From Pseudomonas sp. HS6 (GTDB lineage Bacteria; Pseudomonadota; Gammaproteobacteria; Pseudomonadales; Pseudomonadaceae), in contig NZ_CP067412.1 of NCBI RefSeq assembly GCF_023375815.1, forward strand, positions 3,596,001 to 3,660,000: a stretch of DNA of 64,000 bases, written 5' to 3'. The translations under genes were made by a program, and so were the position numbers. Positions 46,154 to 63,251 of the stretch are shown here, piece by piece (position 1 is the first letter of the stretch; every line of letters starts with the position of its first letter). The notes under the pieces were generated by a model, which saw nothing but the letters and a program-made list of their open reading frames with translations, did not search any database and had not been told where the DNA came from.

Positions 46154-47050
46154 TCAGCCGGCTTCGACCTTGCGTGTGAGCAGCTCGACAAACGCCTTGG
46201 CCATCGGCGATTTCTGATCCTTGCGCTGCACCAGCCACACCGCCGTCACAGCCTCGGGGTCCAGCAGCGGTCGATAGACCACGCCATCGATGCGCATCCG
46301 CTGATACGAGGCCGGCATCACCGACACGCCCAGGCCCGCCGCCACCAGACCGATGATGGTCATGGCTTCGCCGGCCTCTTGGGCGAAGTGCGGACTGAAC
46401 CCGGCGTCACGGGCCAGGCTGATCAGTTGCGAATACAGACCACTGCCGTAGCTGCGCGGGAAGAACACGAACGGCTCCAGAGCCAGAGCCGACAAAAACA
46501 GACCTTCCTCACTGCCCTGCGCCAATGGATGCTTGGAGCTGAGCACCGCGACCAAGGGCTCACGCATCAGTTCGACCACGCTCAGCGAATCCGGCAGGCC
46601 CAGCGGACGCATGATGCCGACCTCGATCGACTCGTCCACCAACGCGTCGGCCACCATGGTGCTGCTCATCTCGCGCAGGTTCAGGTGCACGGCCGGGAAG
46701 CGCTGGCGGAAGGAAAAAATCGCCTGGGGAATGGTCGAGTTGAACGGTGCCGACGAGGTGAAGCCGATCTTCAACTCACCGAGTTCACCCAGTTGCGCAC
46801 GCCGCGCCACATCCGCCGCTTTGTCGACCTGAGCCAGCACCAACCGCGCCTCTTCCAGAAACAGTCGCCCGGCTTCGCTGAGCTCGACCCGACGATTGGT
46901 ACGCTCGAACAGCCGTGCGCCGACTTCCTGTTCCAGCGCCTGAATCTGCTGGCTCAGCGGTGGCTGGGAGATGCCCAGCACCTGGGCGGCGCGGCCGAAG
47001 TGCAGTTCTTCGGCGACGGCGATGAAGTAGCGCAAGTGACGCAATTCCAT
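46154..47050 (-). CDS. LysR-family transcriptional regulator
   Basis: 298 residues. The N-terminal winged helix (ELRHLRYFIAVAEELHFGRAAQVLGISQPPLSQQIQALEQEVG) is the standard LysR DNA-binding domain, and the rest is the periplasmic-binding-like effector domain. It is divergent from an MFS transporter gene, the usual layout when a LysR regulator controls its neighbour. The effector is unknown. Confidence 0.93.
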   Translation of the reverse strand: MELRHLRYFIAVAEELHFGRAAQVLGISQPPLSQQIQALEQEVGARLFERTNRRVELSEAGRLFLEEARLVLAQVDKAADVARRAQLGELGELKIGFTSSAPFNSTIPQAIFSFRQRFPAVHLNLREMSSTMVADALVDESIEVGIMRPLGLPDSLSVVELMREPLVAVLSSKHPLAQGSEEGLFLSALALEPFVFFPRSYGSGLYSQLISLARDAGFSPHFAQEAGEAMTIIGLVAAGLGVSVMPASYQRMRIDGVVYRPLLDPEAVTAVWLVQRKDQKSPMAKAFVELLTRKVEAG

Positions 47051-47168
47051 GAAAACCCCATTAGGTCGTTAAAGCTATCAAACAGGTCGAACAATATATT
47101 GGATAGAAACATTAGCCAGCTATATGATTTTTTCATTGCCTGCCTGCCCGCGCCCTCCGAGGTCTGAT

Positions 47169-48443
47169 GTGAAAACCGCCGTCGCTCCACTGGCCCATGA
47201 AGTCCCGCCCGCTGCGGCGGACGATGTGCTGACCGAACTGCAAGAGATCTACATCGAGAAAGGCACACCAGCGTTCATGCGCACGGTACTCGCGCTGTTC
47301 AGCGGCGGCTTCGCGACGTTCGCCCTGCTGTACTGCGTGCAGCCGATGATGCCGCTGCTGTCCCACGAATATTCGATCAACGCGGCACAGAGCAGCCTGA
47401 TCCTGTCGGTGGCCACCGGCATGCTGGCCTTCGGTCTGCTGATCACCGGGCCGATTTCCGATCGGGTCGGGCGCAAACCGGTGATGGTCGCCGCACTGTT
47501 TGCTGCGGCGCTTTGCACCATCGCCAGTTCGATGATGCCGAGCTGGCACGGCGTGCTGATCATGCGTGCGCTGATCGGGTTGTCGTTGAGTGGTCTGGCG
47601 GCGGTTGCAATGACTTACCTCAGCGAGGAAATCCATCCGCAGCACATCGGTCTGGCGATGGGCCTGTACATCGGCGGCAACGCGATCGGCGGGATGAGTG
47701 GACGGTTGATCACCGGTGTACTGATCGACTTCGTCAGCTGGCACACAGCGATGCTGGTGATCGGCGGTCTGGCGCTGATCGCGGCGGCGGTGTTCTGGAA
47801 GATCCTGCCGGAGTCACGCAACTTTCGCTCCCGCTCGCTGCACCCGCGCAGCCTGCTCGACGGTTTCACCATGCACTTTCGCGATGCCGGCTTGCCGCTG
47901 CTTTTCCTTGAGGCGTTCGTGCTGATGGGCGCGTTCGTCACGTTGTTCAACTACATCGGCTACCGCCTGCTGGCCGAGCCGTATCACCTGGATCAGGTGT
48001 TTGTGGGGCTGTTGTCGGTGGTCTACCTGTCGGGCATCTACAGCTCGGCGAAAATCGGTTCGCTGGCCGACAAACTGGGCCGTCGCAAAGTGCTGTGGGC
48101 GACCATCGCCCTAATGTTCGCCGGCCTCGCCCTGACCATGTTCACACCGCTGCCACTGGTGATCATCGGCATGCTGATCTTCACCTTCGGCTTCTTCGCC
48201 GCCCACTCGGTAGCCAGCAGCTGGATCGGCCGTCGGGCACTCAAGGCCAAGGGCCAGGCGTCTTCGTTGTACCTGTTCAGCTATTACGCCGGGTCGAGCA
48301 TCGCCGGGACGGCGGGCGGAGTGTTCTGGCACATGGCCGGGTGGAACGGGATCGGTCTGTTTATCGGTGCGTTGTTGCTGGTGGCGCTGTTGGTGGCGTT
48401 GAAGCTGGCGAAGTTGCCGCCACTGGGTGGCGTAAAAGCCTGA
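47169..48443 (+). CDS. MFS transporter (YnfM-like)
   Basis: 424 residues from the GTG at 47169, which has GAGG six bases upstream; the ATG at 47124 is not supported by a ribosome site. About 12 membrane segments are present. GPISDRVGRKPVMVAALF is the loop 2-3 motif of the major facilitator superfamily and SLADKLGRRKVLWATI its second copy, as in drug or arabinose-efflux type exporters such as YnfM. The substrate is unknown. It is divergent from the LysR gene and ends at a bidirectional terminator. Confidence 0.9.
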   Translation: MKTAVAPLAHEVPPAAADDVLTELQEIYIEKGTPAFMRTVLALFSGGFATFALLYCVQPMMPLLSHEYSINAAQSSLILSVATGMLAFGLLITGPISDRVGRKPVMVAALFAAALCTIASSMMPSWHGVLIMRALIGLSLSGLAAVAMTYLSEEIHPQHIGLAMGLYIGGNAIGGMSGRLITGVLIDFVSWHTAMLVIGGLALIAAAVFWKILPESRNFRSRSLHPRSLLDGFTMHFRDAGLPLLFLEAFVLMGAFVTLFNYIGYRLLAEPYHLDQVFVGLLSVVYLSGIYSSAKIGSLADKLGRRKVLWATIALMFAGLALTMFTPLPLVIIGMLIFTFGFFAAHSVASSWIGRRALKAKGQASSLYLFSYYAGSSIAGTAGGVFWHMAGWNGIGLFIGALLLVALLVALKLAKLPPLGGVKA

Positions 48444-48457
48444 TTCACGCCCACAAA

Positions 48458-48485
48458 AAAACGCCCGGCATAAGCCGGGCGTTTT
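48458..48485. terminator. bidirectional terminator between MFS gene and hemE
   Basis: AAAACGCCCGGC and GCCGGGCGTTTT form a 12-pair stem around ATAA, with A and T runs on both sides. It can stop transcription from both convergent genes. Confidence 0.92.
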
Positions 48486-48514
48486 GGTTTTCTACCATTA
48501 GAGCTGAGCGCCGA

Positions 48515-49582
48515 TTACTCGTGATACTGCGCCGACAGTTCATGCACCGCACGCAGGAAGGCGCCGGCATGTTCCGGATCGACTTCAGGCGTGATGCCGT
48601 GGCCAAGGTTGAACACGTGGCCGCTGCCTTTGCCGTAGCTGGCGAGGATGCGCCCGACTTCGGTGCGGATCGCTTCAGGTTTGGCGTACAGCACGGTCGG
48701 GTCCATGTTGCCTTGCAGTGCGACCTTGTCACCGACGCGGGCGCGGGCGTTACCGATGTCGCAGGTCCAGTCCAGGCCCAGTGCGTCGGCGCCAGCCTCG
48801 GCGATGCTTTCCAGCCACAGGCCGCCGTTCTTGGTGAACAGGATCACCGGAACCTTGCGACCGTCGTGCTCGCGGATCAGGCCGCTGACGATTTTCTTCA
48901 TGTAGGCCAGGGAGAATTCCTGATACGCCGCCGCCGACAGGTTGCCGCCCCAGGTATCGAAGATCTGTACCGCTTGGGCGCCGGCCTGGATCTGGCCGTT
49001 CAGGTACGAAGTCACCGACTGCGCCAGCTTGTCCAGCAGCAGGTGCATGGCTTGCGGGTTGTCGTAGAGCATCGCCTTGGTCTTGCGGAAGTCTTTCGAC
49101 GAGCCGCCTTCGACCATGTAAGTGGCGAGAGTCCACGGGCTACCGGAGAAACCGATCAGCGGTACACGGCCGTTCAGTTCGCGGCGGATGGTGCTGACCG
49201 CGTCCATCACGTAACCGAGGTCTTTGTGCGGGTCCGGGATCGGCAGAGCTTCGATGTCAGCCAGAGTGCTGACGACTTTCTTGAAGCGCGGACCTTCACC
49301 AGTCTCGAAGTACAGGCCCTGGCCCATGGCATCGGGAATGGTGAGGATGTCGGAGAACAGGATCGCCGCGTCCAGTTGCGGATAGCGGTCGAGGGGTTGC
49401 ATCGTGACTTCGCAGGCGAATTCCGGATTCATGCACAGGCTCATGAAGTCGCCGGCCTGAGCGCGGCTGGCGCGGTATTCCGGCAGGTAGCGGCCGGCCT
49501 GGCGCATCATCCACACAGGGGTGACGTCTACGGGTTGCTTGAGCAGGGCGCGGAGGAAACGGTCGTTCTTCAGGGCAGTCAT
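48515..49582 (-). CDS. hemE: uroporphyrinogen decarboxylase (HemE)
   Basis: 355 residues, the usual length. HemE turns uroporphyrinogen III into coproporphyrinogen III in haem synthesis. Both signatures are present: [16 protein letters not shown] near residues 21-36 and [16 protein letters not shown] near 145-160. Monocistronic, with a REP doublet between it and gltD. Confidence 0.97.
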   Translation of the reverse strand: MTALKNDRFLRALLKQPVDVTPVWMMRQAGRYLPEYRASRAQAGDFMSLCMNPEFACEVTMQPLDRYPQLDAAILFSDILTIPDAMGQGLYFETGEGPRFKKVVSTLADIEALPIPDPHKDLGYVMDAVSTIRRELNGRVPLIGFSGSPWTLATYMVEGGSSKDFRKTKAMLYDNPQAMHLLLDKLAQSVTSYLNGQIQAGAQAVQIFDTWGGNLSAAAYQEFSLAYMKKIVSGLIREHDGRKVPVILFTKNGGLWLESIAEAGADALGLDWTCDIGNARARVGDKVALQGNMDPTVLYAKPEAIRTEVGRILASYGKGSGHVFNLGHGITPEVDPEHAGAFLRAVHELSAQYHE

Positions 49583-49712
49583 GTCGGCATCCGGAAAAAA
49601 AGTGCGGGCATTTTCTCAGAGCGCGACGCAAAAGGCACGGTTGCAGGTCAGCCTTTTGTCTATCGGGTCAATTTGTCGCGCTGGAATGCTGGCTTTGCAA
49701 CACCACAAAACA

Positions 49713-49801
49713 CTGTGGGAGCTGGCTTGCCAGCGATGCATGCAACTCGGTTTGTCAGGTAAACCAAGGTGATGCTATCGCTGGCAAGCCAGCTCCCACA
49801 G
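49713..49801. repeat. REP doublet (REPIN), GGCTTGCCAGC type, second copy
   Basis: Inverted arms reading CTGTGGGAGCTGGCTTGCC, as at 4135-4230, flank about 35 bases between hemE and gltD. Only the loop sequence differs from the first copy. Confidence 0.9.
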
Positions 49802-49828
49802 GTATTGCATTGCAGTTTCGAGCGGGGT

Positions 49829-55726
<5,898 letters not shown>

Positions 55727-56076
55727 AGACACTTTCTCACCAGGCTGCCTCTTTTCGAGGCAAATTTCTTTTCAATTCAACCACTTGCATCTCGCGCCGA
55801 ACGTACGCCGGCTTAGCGGGGGCAAAAGGGTGGTCATTGTACACAGCGACACAGAGGCTCACAAATTTGACGACGAAATGTCGCAAATTCATGTCGCATT
55901 TGTGAAAGGTTTAAAGCGATCTGCTGTGCTAGTCAAAACTTTTTTAATTTTGACCGCAACGACTCAAAGACTACTGTGACGCAGACACCACAAGGCACGC
56001 GGTCTGTAGAGACGGCGCGCACTTGTAGAGATTTTGAGGTGCTTGGAGAGGCGGCCTGGGTAAGGCCGCCGAATCT
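55727..56076. other. gltB upstream region
   Basis: 344 bases with no gene. On the minus strand TGCCTC-GAAAA-GAGGCA forms a small hairpin (55762-55746) about 20 bases before the gltB start, which could affect translation. GGCGGCCT-GGGTA-AGGCCGCC (about 56049-56069) is a hairpin just past the damX-like gene and may help end its transcript, though no T run follows. Confidence 0.45.
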
Positions 56077-57675
56077 TCAGCGAGTTGTTGCCAGTTCCTG
56101 TTGGACGCTGGCGACAGTGCGAGGCCAAGGTTTACCAGCCTGAACCTTCGCTGGCAAGGCCTTGATGGCAGAAACGGCCGCATCACGATTGGCAAAGCTG
56201 CCATAGGTGATCACGTAGAGCGGCTTGCCGTTGAGGACTTTCTTGAAATAACGGTACTCGCCGCCCTGCTCCTTGACGAAGTTTTGCGCGGCGGCTTCAG
56301 AGCTGGTGCCGAGGATCTGCACCACATAGTTGCCCGGCGCCTGGCCGGCGTACCAGCTGCCACCGGCGGCTTTGGCGACGGTGACCGGCTTCTCGGCCGC
56401 TTTCTCGACAGGCTTAGCGGCTGCGACAGGCTTGGCCGGCGCAGGAGCAGGCTTGGCGACAGGAGCGGCCGGAGCAGGCACTGGCTTGGCTGTCGCGACC
56501 TGAGTCGGTGCTGGCGTCGGTTTGGCCGCTGGAACTGGAACCGGCGTCGGTGCAGGACCGGCCGGCACACCAACCGGCGGCGCGGAAGTGGTCACGGTTG
56601 GCGGTGTATTGCTGGAACCTTCCAGCGGCACACCGTCGTCACCCTCAGTGATCCCGCCGGCCGCTTCGGCCAATGGCTTGCGCATGACCGGTTGCGAATT
56701 GCCGACCAGCGGCAACGGCATCGGCTGAGTGTTACCGGCGAACTCCACGTTCGGTGCACCACCCTGGCCCAATGGCAATTGTGCCTGTTCGTTGGCCGGT
56801 GCGCCGGTGGTCGGCGCCTTGTTGCGACCGGGCATCAGCCAGGCGGCAGCGACCGCCACCACGACGACGGCGGAAATCGCCAATACGTGTTTCTTCGGCA
56901 TGTTGAACCCCATACTTGGACGCTTGACCGCAGAGCGGCTGGCAATCATGACTTCGATCAGAGCATCGCGAGCGACCTGGTTGATGTTGCCCGGCCAACC
57001 CTCGGAGCTTTCGTGAATATCAGAGATCTGATCCGCGGTGAAAAGTTCGACACCACGGCCGGCGCCTTCGAGCCGCTGGTCGAGATATTCGCGGGTTTCT
57101 TCTTCGGTGTACGGCTGCAATTCGATGACGTGGAAGCGCTCTTCCTCAAGGTGCAGCGCCTCAAGCTGAGCAATCAGCGACGACTCACCGAACAGGAACA
57201 CATGCGGACGGCCTTCCGGCGCGCCGGCACCCAATGCCATCAGGGCTTCGAGGGCGGACTCGTCGAGCTGCTCGGCGTCATCCACCAGCAGATAGACTTC
57301 CTGACCGGTCAGCGCCAGCTGTACGACCTGATCGAGGATCGCCCCGACTTCAGCTCGGGCCACGTCCAGCGCCTGTGCGACCTGACGCAGCACACCAGCC
57401 GCATCGCCGGCGCCACGGGCGGAGACGACAACACTCTGAACCGACTGTTTGTTGGTGCTCGCCACCAGCGCCTGACGCAGCAAGGTCTTGCCGCTGCCTT
57501 GAGGGCCGGTGACCACCAGCAGCAACTGGCTGTAACGCGCCAGGTGATGCAGTTGACCCAGCACCGGTTTGCGCTGGGCTGGGAAGAATTTGAAGCCCGG
57601 GACCCGTGGAGCGAAAGGGTCATGACTTAACTGGAAATGGCCGAGGAACGCCTCGTCGGCATGCAAACTAGTCAT
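56077..57675 (-). CDS. AAA ATPase with SPOR domain (DamX-like)
   Basis: 532 residues. An N-terminal AAA domain has Walker A GPQGSGKT (57-64) and VYLLVDDAEQLDE as Walker B, like ExeA-type ATPases. One membrane segment (about 262-281) leads to a Pro/Ala/Lys-rich linker and a C-terminal SPOR domain (about 445-525, GGSWYAGQAPGNYVVQILGTSS start), which binds septal peptidoglycan stripped of side chains. This fits DamX and its place after aroB. It lies 10 bases from aroB. Confidence 0.93.
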   Translation of the reverse strand: MTSLHADEAFLGHFQLSHDPFAPRVPGFKFFPAQRKPVLGQLHHLARYSQLLLVVTGPQGSGKTLLRQALVASTNKQSVQSVVVSARGAGDAAGVLRQVAQALDVARAEVGAILDQVVQLALTGQEVYLLVDDAEQLDESALEALMALGAGAPEGRPHVFLFGESSLIAQLEALHLEEERFHVIELQPYTEEETREYLDQRLEGAGRGVELFTADQISDIHESSEGWPGNINQVARDALIEVMIASRSAVKRPSMGFNMPKKHVLAISAVVVVAVAAAWLMPGRNKAPTTGAPANEQAQLPLGQGGAPNVEFAGNTQPMPLPLVGNSQPVMRKPLAEAAGGITEGDDGVPLEGSSNTPPTVTTSAPPVGVPAGPAPTPVPVPAAKPTPAPTQVATAKPVPAPAAPVAKPAPAPAKPVAAAKPVEKAAEKPVTVAKAAGGSWYAGQAPGNYVVQILGTSSEAAAQNFVKEQGGEYRYFKKVLNGKPLYVITYGSFANRDAAVSAIKALPAKVQAGKPWPRTVASVQQELATTR

Positions 57676-57685
57676 CGGAATCTTA

Positions 57686-58786
57686 TTAACCTTTAAGCTG
57701 AGCCAGAGCGCGGTAATCCGCTCCCAGCGTGGCCTGTAGAACCTCTTTCGGATAATCGTCGGTCACTACCGCTTCGCCCATCCGGCGCAGCAGCACCAGG
57801 CGTAAACGACCGTCGATCACTTTTTTGTCAATTGCCATGTGTTCGAGAAAATCGGCTTCGCTCATCTCTTCCGGCGGAACCACCGGCAGGCCGGCACGCT
57901 GGAACAGACGAATCCCGCGATCGCGCTCTTGCTCGCTGATCCAGCCGAGGCGTGCGGACATTTCCATCGCCATTACAGTGCCAGCAGCGACCGCTTCACC
58001 GTGCAACCAGACACCATAGCCCATGTGGGTTTCGATGGCGTGGCCGAAGGTGTGGCCGAGGTTGAGCGTGGCGCGTACACCGGTTTCTTTCTCATCGGCG
58101 CCGACCACTGCAGCCTTGGCCGCGCAGGAGCGCTCGATGGCATAGGTCAGGGCTTTTTGATCCAGCGCACGCAGGGCGTCGACGTTGTCTTCGAGCCAGG
58201 TCAGGAACGGCTCGTCGCAGATCAGGCCGTACTTGATGACTTCCGCCAGGCCTGCCGACAGCTCGCGCGCTGGCAGGGTTTTCAGGGACGCCGTATCGAT
58301 CAGCACCACGTTCGGCTGATAGAAGGCGCCGACCATGTTCTTGCCCAGCGGATGGTTGATACCGGTCTTGCCACCCACCGACGAGTCGACCTGGGACAGC
58401 AGCGTGGTAGGAATCTGGATGAAATCGACGCCGCGCTGGTAGCAGGCAGCCGCAAAACCGGCCATGTCGCCGATCACGCCGCCACCGAGGGCGATCACCG
58501 TGGTGCGACGGTCGTGACGTGCGGTCAGCAGGCCGTCGAAGATCAGTTGCAGGGTTTCCCAGTTCTTGAAGGCTTCGCCGTCCGGCAGCACGACGGAAAC
58601 TACCGAAAACTGCGACAGGCTGCGGGTCAGACGCTCGAGATAGAGCGGCGCAACGGTCTCGTTGGAGATGATTGCCACTTGCCGCCCGTGGATGTGCGGA
58701 GCCAGCAATTCAGGCTGATCCAACAGTCCTTCGCCAATATGAATCGGGTAGCTGCGCTCGCCTAGATCGACCTTGAGTGTCTGCAT
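57686..58786 (-). CDS. aroB: 3-dehydroquinate synthase (AroB)
   Basis: 366 residues, the usual length. It forms the shikimate ring from DAHP with NAD and a divalent metal. [19 protein letters not shown] (NAD site) and the metal ligands in [15 protein letters not shown] and [11 protein letters not shown] are intact. It sits between aroK and the damX-like gene. Confidence 0.97.
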   Translation of the reverse strand: MQTLKVDLGERSYPIHIGEGLLDQPELLAPHIHGRQVAIISNETVAPLYLERLTRSLSQFSVVSVVLPDGEAFKNWETLQLIFDGLLTARHDRRTTVIALGGGVIGDMAGFAAACYQRGVDFIQIPTTLLSQVDSSVGGKTGINHPLGKNMVGAFYQPNVVLIDTASLKTLPARELSAGLAEVIKYGLICDEPFLTWLEDNVDALRALDQKALTYAIERSCAAKAAVVGADEKETGVRATLNLGHTFGHAIETHMGYGVWLHGEAVAAGTVMAMEMSARLGWISEQERDRGIRLFQRAGLPVVPPEEMSEADFLEHMAIDKKVIDGRLRLVLLRRMGEAVVTDDYPKEVLQATLGADYRALAQLKG

Positions 58787-58928
58787 GTGTCCCCACAGTG
58801 AAGATGGAAGCAGGCGTCCTGCCTTGAATTATCGGATGTCCCCGGTCTTGAGTGATGTGACGCCGCTTGCATGCGATCCGCCACAACCCTCGACAGGACG
58901 CCGAGGATAGCGCATTTCGGGCGGCGCT

Positions 58929-59447
58929 TTAACGGGGCGGAAGCTGTGCCAGGCGGTCGAGAATATCGAGCACGACCATGCGCGGCGGCCGCTCGTCGGT
59001 TTCCACCACCAGATCGGCAATTTCCCGATAAAGCGGATCGCGGATCGCCAGCAGGTCGCGCAGGGTTTTCTCGGGATTGGCCGTGCGCAGCAGCGGCCGA
59101 TTGCGGTCGCGGGCGGTACGGCCGACCTGTTGCTCGACAGAGGCGTGCAGATACACCACTCGCCCGCCCTCATGCAGGGCCTTGCGGTTGGCATCGCGCA
59201 TCACCGCGCCGCCGCCCGTCGCCAGCACCACGCCGTCGAACGCGCACAGCTCGGCGATCATCGCCTGCTCACGATCACGAAAACCGGGCTCGCCTTCCTT
59301 GTCGAAGATCCACGGGATATTGGCGCCCGTACGCAGTTCAATTTCCTTGTCGGAATCCTTGAACGGCAGGCGCAGCTCTTTGGCCAGTAATCGGCCGATG
59401 GTGCTTTTTCCAGCCCCCATCGGTCCTACAAGAATCAAATTTCGCAC
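58929..59447 (-). CDS. aroK: shikimate kinase (AroK)
   Basis: 172 residues. The Walker A GPMGAGKS lies at residues 8-15, the shikimate site DSDKEIE and R-rich [11 protein letters not shown] pattern follow, and [11 protein letters not shown] is the lid. It phosphorylates shikimate with ATP. It lies four bases after pilQ and 142 bases before aroB. Confidence 0.97.
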   Translation of the reverse strand: MRNLILVGPMGAGKSTIGRLLAKELRLPFKDSDKEIELRTGANIPWIFDKEGEPGFRDREQAMIAELCAFDGVVLATGGGAVMRDANRKALHEGGRVVYLHASVEQQVGRTARDRNRPLLRTANPEKTLRDLLAIRDPLYREIADLVVETDERPPRMVVLDILDRLAQLPPR

Positions 59448-59451
59448 AGAA

Positions 59452-61530
59452 TCAACGACTCACAGCAATCGCCTGGTTATTCATGATACGCGGAGTGAGG
59501 AATACCAGCAGCTCGGATTTTTTCTCCGAAACCACATCACGCCGGAAAAGGCGGCCAAGATACGGCACATCGCCAAGAAATGGCACCTTATCTACGACCT
59601 TGCTTTGAGTATTTGAGAAAACCCCACCAATCACGATGGTTTCGCCGTCGTTCACCAGCACCTTGGCATTGACCTCGTTTTTCTTGATCGGCGGTACATC
59701 CTGCACTTTGTTCAGGTAGTCCGGTTCGTCCTTGGTGACCTTCACCTCCATGATGATGCGGTTGTCCGGGGTGATCTGCGGCGTGACCTCCAGCGAAAGC
59801 GAGGCCTCCTTGAACGACACTGACGTAGCGCCGCTGGAACTGGCTTCCTGATACGGAATCTCGGTGCCCTTGAGGATCTTCGCGGTCTCCTTGTCGGAGG
59901 TGACGACCTTGGGCTGCGAGACGATTTCACCGTTGCCTGTCTTCTCCATCGCCGTCAGTTCAAGGTCCAGCAACACGTTGTCGGTGATGAACGCGATACC
60001 GATTCCGGACGTGTTGTTGACCGTGCCCATGTCGACGAACGGTGAGTTGGTGCTGGTGCTGCCCGGCGTACCGATGGTGGTCGACGAGCCATTGCTGACC
60101 CCGGAGGTATTCCAGTTGCCCTTGTTCTGGATCGATCCGCCCCAGCGCACGCCCAGGCTTTTGTCGTAATCGACGTTGGCCTCGACGATCCGCGCCTCGA
60201 TCATTACCTGACGCACCGGAATATCCAGTTGCGCCACGATCCTTCGCAGCTCGTCGAGGCGATCCTGAGTCTGGTAGGCAATGATGTTATTGGTGCGTTC
60301 ATCAACGGTGATCGAACCCCTTTCGTCGACTTTGGCCTCGGCGCTGGTGACCGACTGGAACAGCTTGGCGATGTCCGCGGCCTTGGCGTAGTTCACTTGC
60401 AGCAGCTCGCGACGTAACGGCGCCAGCTCGGCGATCTGTTTCTGCGACTCCAGCTCCTGCCGCTCGCGGGCGGCGATTTCATCTGCCGGCGCCACCAGCA
60501 ACACATTGCCGACCTTGCGTTTGTCGAGCCCTTTGGTCTTGAGCACCAGATCCAGTGCCTGATCCCACGGCACGTTTTGCAGGCGCAAGGTGATTCCGCC
60601 CTGAACCGTGTCGCTGGCCACCAGATTGAGGTTGGTGAAATCGGCGATCAGTTGCAGCACCGAACGCACATCGATGTCCTGGAAATTCAGCGAAAGCTTT
60701 TCGCCGCTATAGGTGTTGCGGTCGGCGTTGCGCTTTTGCAGGTCATCGACAGTCAACGGCCGGATGCTCACGGTCAGCTTGTTGTCGGTCTGGTAAGTGG
60801 AGTAGTCGAAGGTGCCGCTGGGCTCGACGGTGATGGTCGCGCGATCCCCGCTGACGCCGGCATTGACGAACTGCACCGGGGTAGCGAAGTCCTTGACGTC
60901 GAGGCGCACCCGCAATGGTTCTGGAAGTTGGGTACGAGCAAAATTGAGGATGATCTTGCCGTCATGCTCCTGAATGTCCGGCGCGATGGTCGGGTCAGAC
61001 AGGTCGATGACGACATTGCCCTCGCCCGCCGTGCCACGCTGGAAGTCCACGCCACGAATGGCCTTGGCCGTCGGCGTAAACGTCCGGGCCGGGGCGGCCA
61101 CCGGCGTTGCGCGCGGAGCCTTGGTGACAGGTCGCGGCGCGGTGACTTTGGAACCTTGCCCGACCACCACGAACAGCGTATTCCCCTCGACCCGGGCGTC
61201 ATACGGCGCCAGTTGCGACAGGTTGATAATCAACCGGGTACGGTCGTTGGCCTCGACCACTGTGGCGGAGCGCGCATTACCACTACCGAGATCACGGGTC
61301 TTGCTCGTGAGCTGGCTGGTCACCCCCGGCAGATCAAGGGCAATTCGCGCCGGCGAATCGGTGGTGTAGCCCTTGGGCTGTGGCGGCGGCCCATCGAACG
61401 ACAGCTTCAACTCGACGCGATCGCCCGGCAGCGCCGCAACATCCAGCGTCTTCAGACTGGCCGCTTGAACCATCGGCGACAGCAGCGCTATCCATAGCGA
61501 AAAACCGAGGGTGGAGAAAATCCTGTTCAT
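59452..61530 (-). CDS. pilQ: type IV pilus secretin PilQ
   Basis: 692 residues with a signal peptide ([17 protein letters not shown]). Two AMIN domains fill about 30-260, a secretin N0/STN domain lies at about 280-360 ([21 protein letters not shown]), and the secretin core at about 440-690 holds [17 protein letters not shown]. It forms the outer-membrane pore for type IV pili. It ends the pilM-Q run, 13 bases after pilP. Confidence 0.97.
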   Translation of the reverse strand: MNRIFSTLGFSLWIALLSPMVQAASLKTLDVAALPGDRVELKLSFDGPPPQPKGYTTDSPARIALDLPGVTSQLTSKTRDLGSGNARSATVVEANDRTRLIINLSQLAPYDARVEGNTLFVVVGQGSKVTAPRPVTKAPRATPVAAPARTFTPTAKAIRGVDFQRGTAGEGNVVIDLSDPTIAPDIQEHDGKIILNFARTQLPEPLRVRLDVKDFATPVQFVNAGVSGDRATITVEPSGTFDYSTYQTDNKLTVSIRPLTVDDLQKRNADRNTYSGEKLSLNFQDIDVRSVLQLIADFTNLNLVASDTVQGGITLRLQNVPWDQALDLVLKTKGLDKRKVGNVLLVAPADEIAARERQELESQKQIAELAPLRRELLQVNYAKAADIAKLFQSVTSAEAKVDERGSITVDERTNNIIAYQTQDRLDELRRIVAQLDIPVRQVMIEARIVEANVDYDKSLGVRWGGSIQNKGNWNTSGVSNGSSTTIGTPGSTSTNSPFVDMGTVNNTSGIGIAFITDNVLLDLELTAMEKTGNGEIVSQPKVVTSDKETAKILKGTEIPYQEASSSGATSVSFKEASLSLEVTPQITPDNRIIMEVKVTKDEPDYLNKVQDVPPIKKNEVNAKVLVNDGETIVIGGVFSNTQSKVVDKVPFLGDVPYLGRLFRRDVVSEKKSELLVFLTPRIMNNQAIAVSR

Positions 61531-61543
61531 TGTTCGACTTCCA

Positions 61544-62068
61544 CTATGAGTGCTCTTTCAAAGGAATGGAGCGCGGCCGCTCCAGCCAGGCGCCTTCGCC
61601 ATCGGGAACGATTTCGACCACATCGACCTGGGCGGCGCTGATCGCGACGATGCGCCCGTCGTTGCGCCCCAGGTAATCGCCGACTTTCAGCCGATGCACC
61701 CCGCCCGCCCCGCGCAGCAGCGCAAAGGAGCCGGAGGCATTGGCAATCGTGCCGACCATCTCGAATTGCTCGATGTTGAAACCTTCGAGGTATTGCTTGA
61801 CCCGTGTCGGGTCCGGTTTGACGTTGCGCGAACCGTGCTGCTGCCCGGCCAGATCGACCCGTACCTGGCGCGAGAACGGGCTGCGCAGGCTGGCGGCGCT
61901 GTAGGTGAACGTCGGGTAGGAACGGAAGGTCGGCGTCGGCTCGATCTTGCCCGGCGGCCGCAGTCGCACTTCATTCATGTAGGCATCAAGATCGCTGAAG
62001 TCGTTGCCGCCGCAACCGCTCAACCCCAGCGTCAATATCGACAATAGAAGGAAACGGATCGGGCTCAT
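61544..62068 (-). CDS. pilP: type IV pilus lipoprotein PilP
   Basis: 174 residues with a lipobox (LTLGLSGC). LEGFNIEQFEMVGTIANASGSFALL matches the beta-rich PilP domain that links the inner-membrane PilMNO complex to PilQ. It overlaps pilO by four bases. Confidence 0.96.
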   Translation of the reverse strand: MSPIRFLLLSILTLGLSGCGGNDFSDLDAYMNEVRLRPPGKIEPTPTFRSYPTFTYSAASLRSPFSRQVRVDLAGQQHGSRNVKPDPTRVKQYLEGFNIEQFEMVGTIANASGSFALLRGAGGVHRLKVGDYLGRNDGRIVAISAAQVDVVEIVPDGEGAWLERPRSIPLKEHS

Positions 62069-62688
62069 TTTTGCAGCCCCTTGTCGTTGTAGCGGTAAGT
62101 CTTGGCAAGGATGCTCATGCGCAACTTCGTCCCGCCTTCCGGATTGGCCGGGGCCAGCTCGAAGTCGTGCAGCGTCACGATCCGCGGCAATCCGGCCACG
62201 CCGCTGACGAAGGTGGCGAGGTCGTGATAGGCGCCCGTGACGGTGATCTGGATCGGCAACTCGATGTAGAACTGCTGCGTCACTTCCGGCAGCAGTTTGA
62301 TTTCCTCGAATTCAAGACCGCTACCCAGCCCGGTACGAGTGATGTCTTCCAGCAGTCCCGGTACTTCGGTGTCGCTGGGCAATTGCCGCAGCAGGACGCC
62401 GAACGAGTTCTCCATTTCCTTCATCTGCTGGGTGTACAGCTCGAGGTTGGCCGCCAGGTGCGCCTTGCTGGTGAACTGCTCCTTGAGCGTGGTTTCTTCC
62501 GTGCGCTTGAGTTCGAGCTGGTTTTCCATGTCGCTGACGAAAAAGTTGTAGCCCAGCGCCAGGACCAGCACCATCAACAGCGCACCGGCCAGGCCTTTGA
62601 CGGCCGGCGGCCAGGAGCCGATGTTGCTGGTATCCAGGTCGTTGAAGTCGATATTGCGCAGGCTCGCGAGCCATTCGGACGGTTTCAT
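62065..62688 (-). CDS. pilO: type IV pilus alignment protein PilO
   Basis: 207 residues: a short cytoplasmic part, one membrane segment (about 35-50, VKGLAGALLMVLVLALGYNFF) and a periplasmic coiled coil plus a ferredoxin-like domain. It pairs with PilN. It overlaps pilN and pilP by four bases each. Confidence 0.96.
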   Translation of the reverse strand: MKPSEWLASLRNIDFNDLDTSNIGSWPPAVKGLAGALLMVLVLALGYNFFVSDMENQLELKRTEETTLKEQFTSKAHLAANLELYTQQMKEMENSFGVLLRQLPSDTEVPGLLEDITRTGLGSGLEFEEIKLLPEVTQQFYIELPIQITVTGAYHDLATFVSGVAGLPRIVTLHDFELAPANPEGGTKLRMSILAKTYRYNDKGLQK

Positions 62689-63250
62689 TGATCGTCCTCC
62701 AGGTTCTTGGGCCGGGTCTGACGGACAGTCAATTGAAAGACGTTGGCTTGATCCAGTTGCCCGGCCGTGGTCGCCTTGACCTCGTTCAGGCTCGGCGCAT
62801 CGAACCAGTCGGATGCATCGAGATTGCGCATCAGGTCGGACACCCGATTGTTCGACTCCGCCGCGCCGCTGATCGACAGGGTCTTGCCGACCATTTTCAC
62901 GCTGGTGAAATACACCCCGTCAGGCAGGGTGCGCGCCAGTTGATCGAAGATCCGCCCACTGACCTGTCGGTTGGCCTGCAGGTCCTGGATGATGCGCATC
63001 CGCTCCACCAATTGCTGGCGACGTGCCTTGAGCTCGCTGATCTGCTGGATCCGCTCATCGACCACGGCGATCTGCTTGCCGATGTAATCGTTGCGTGCCT
63101 GTTGCCGTTCAATGGCGGTGCTGAAAATCTGAGCAGCAATGAAGACCGCGCCGACCGCGCCGACCACTACGCCGGTCAGGGTTAGCAGGAAGCGTTTGCG
63201 TCGTTCTTCGCGGCGTTCCTCGCGCCAGGGTAAAAGGTTGATCCGCGCCA

Positions 63251-63251
<1 letters not shown>
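62685..63251 (-). CDS. pilN: type IV pilus alignment protein PilN
   Basis: 188 residues. MARINLLPWREERREERRKR at the very N-terminus is the PilM-binding motif (INLLPWR), then one membrane segment and a periplasmic domain. Its ATG overlaps the pilM stop by one base. Confidence 0.97.
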
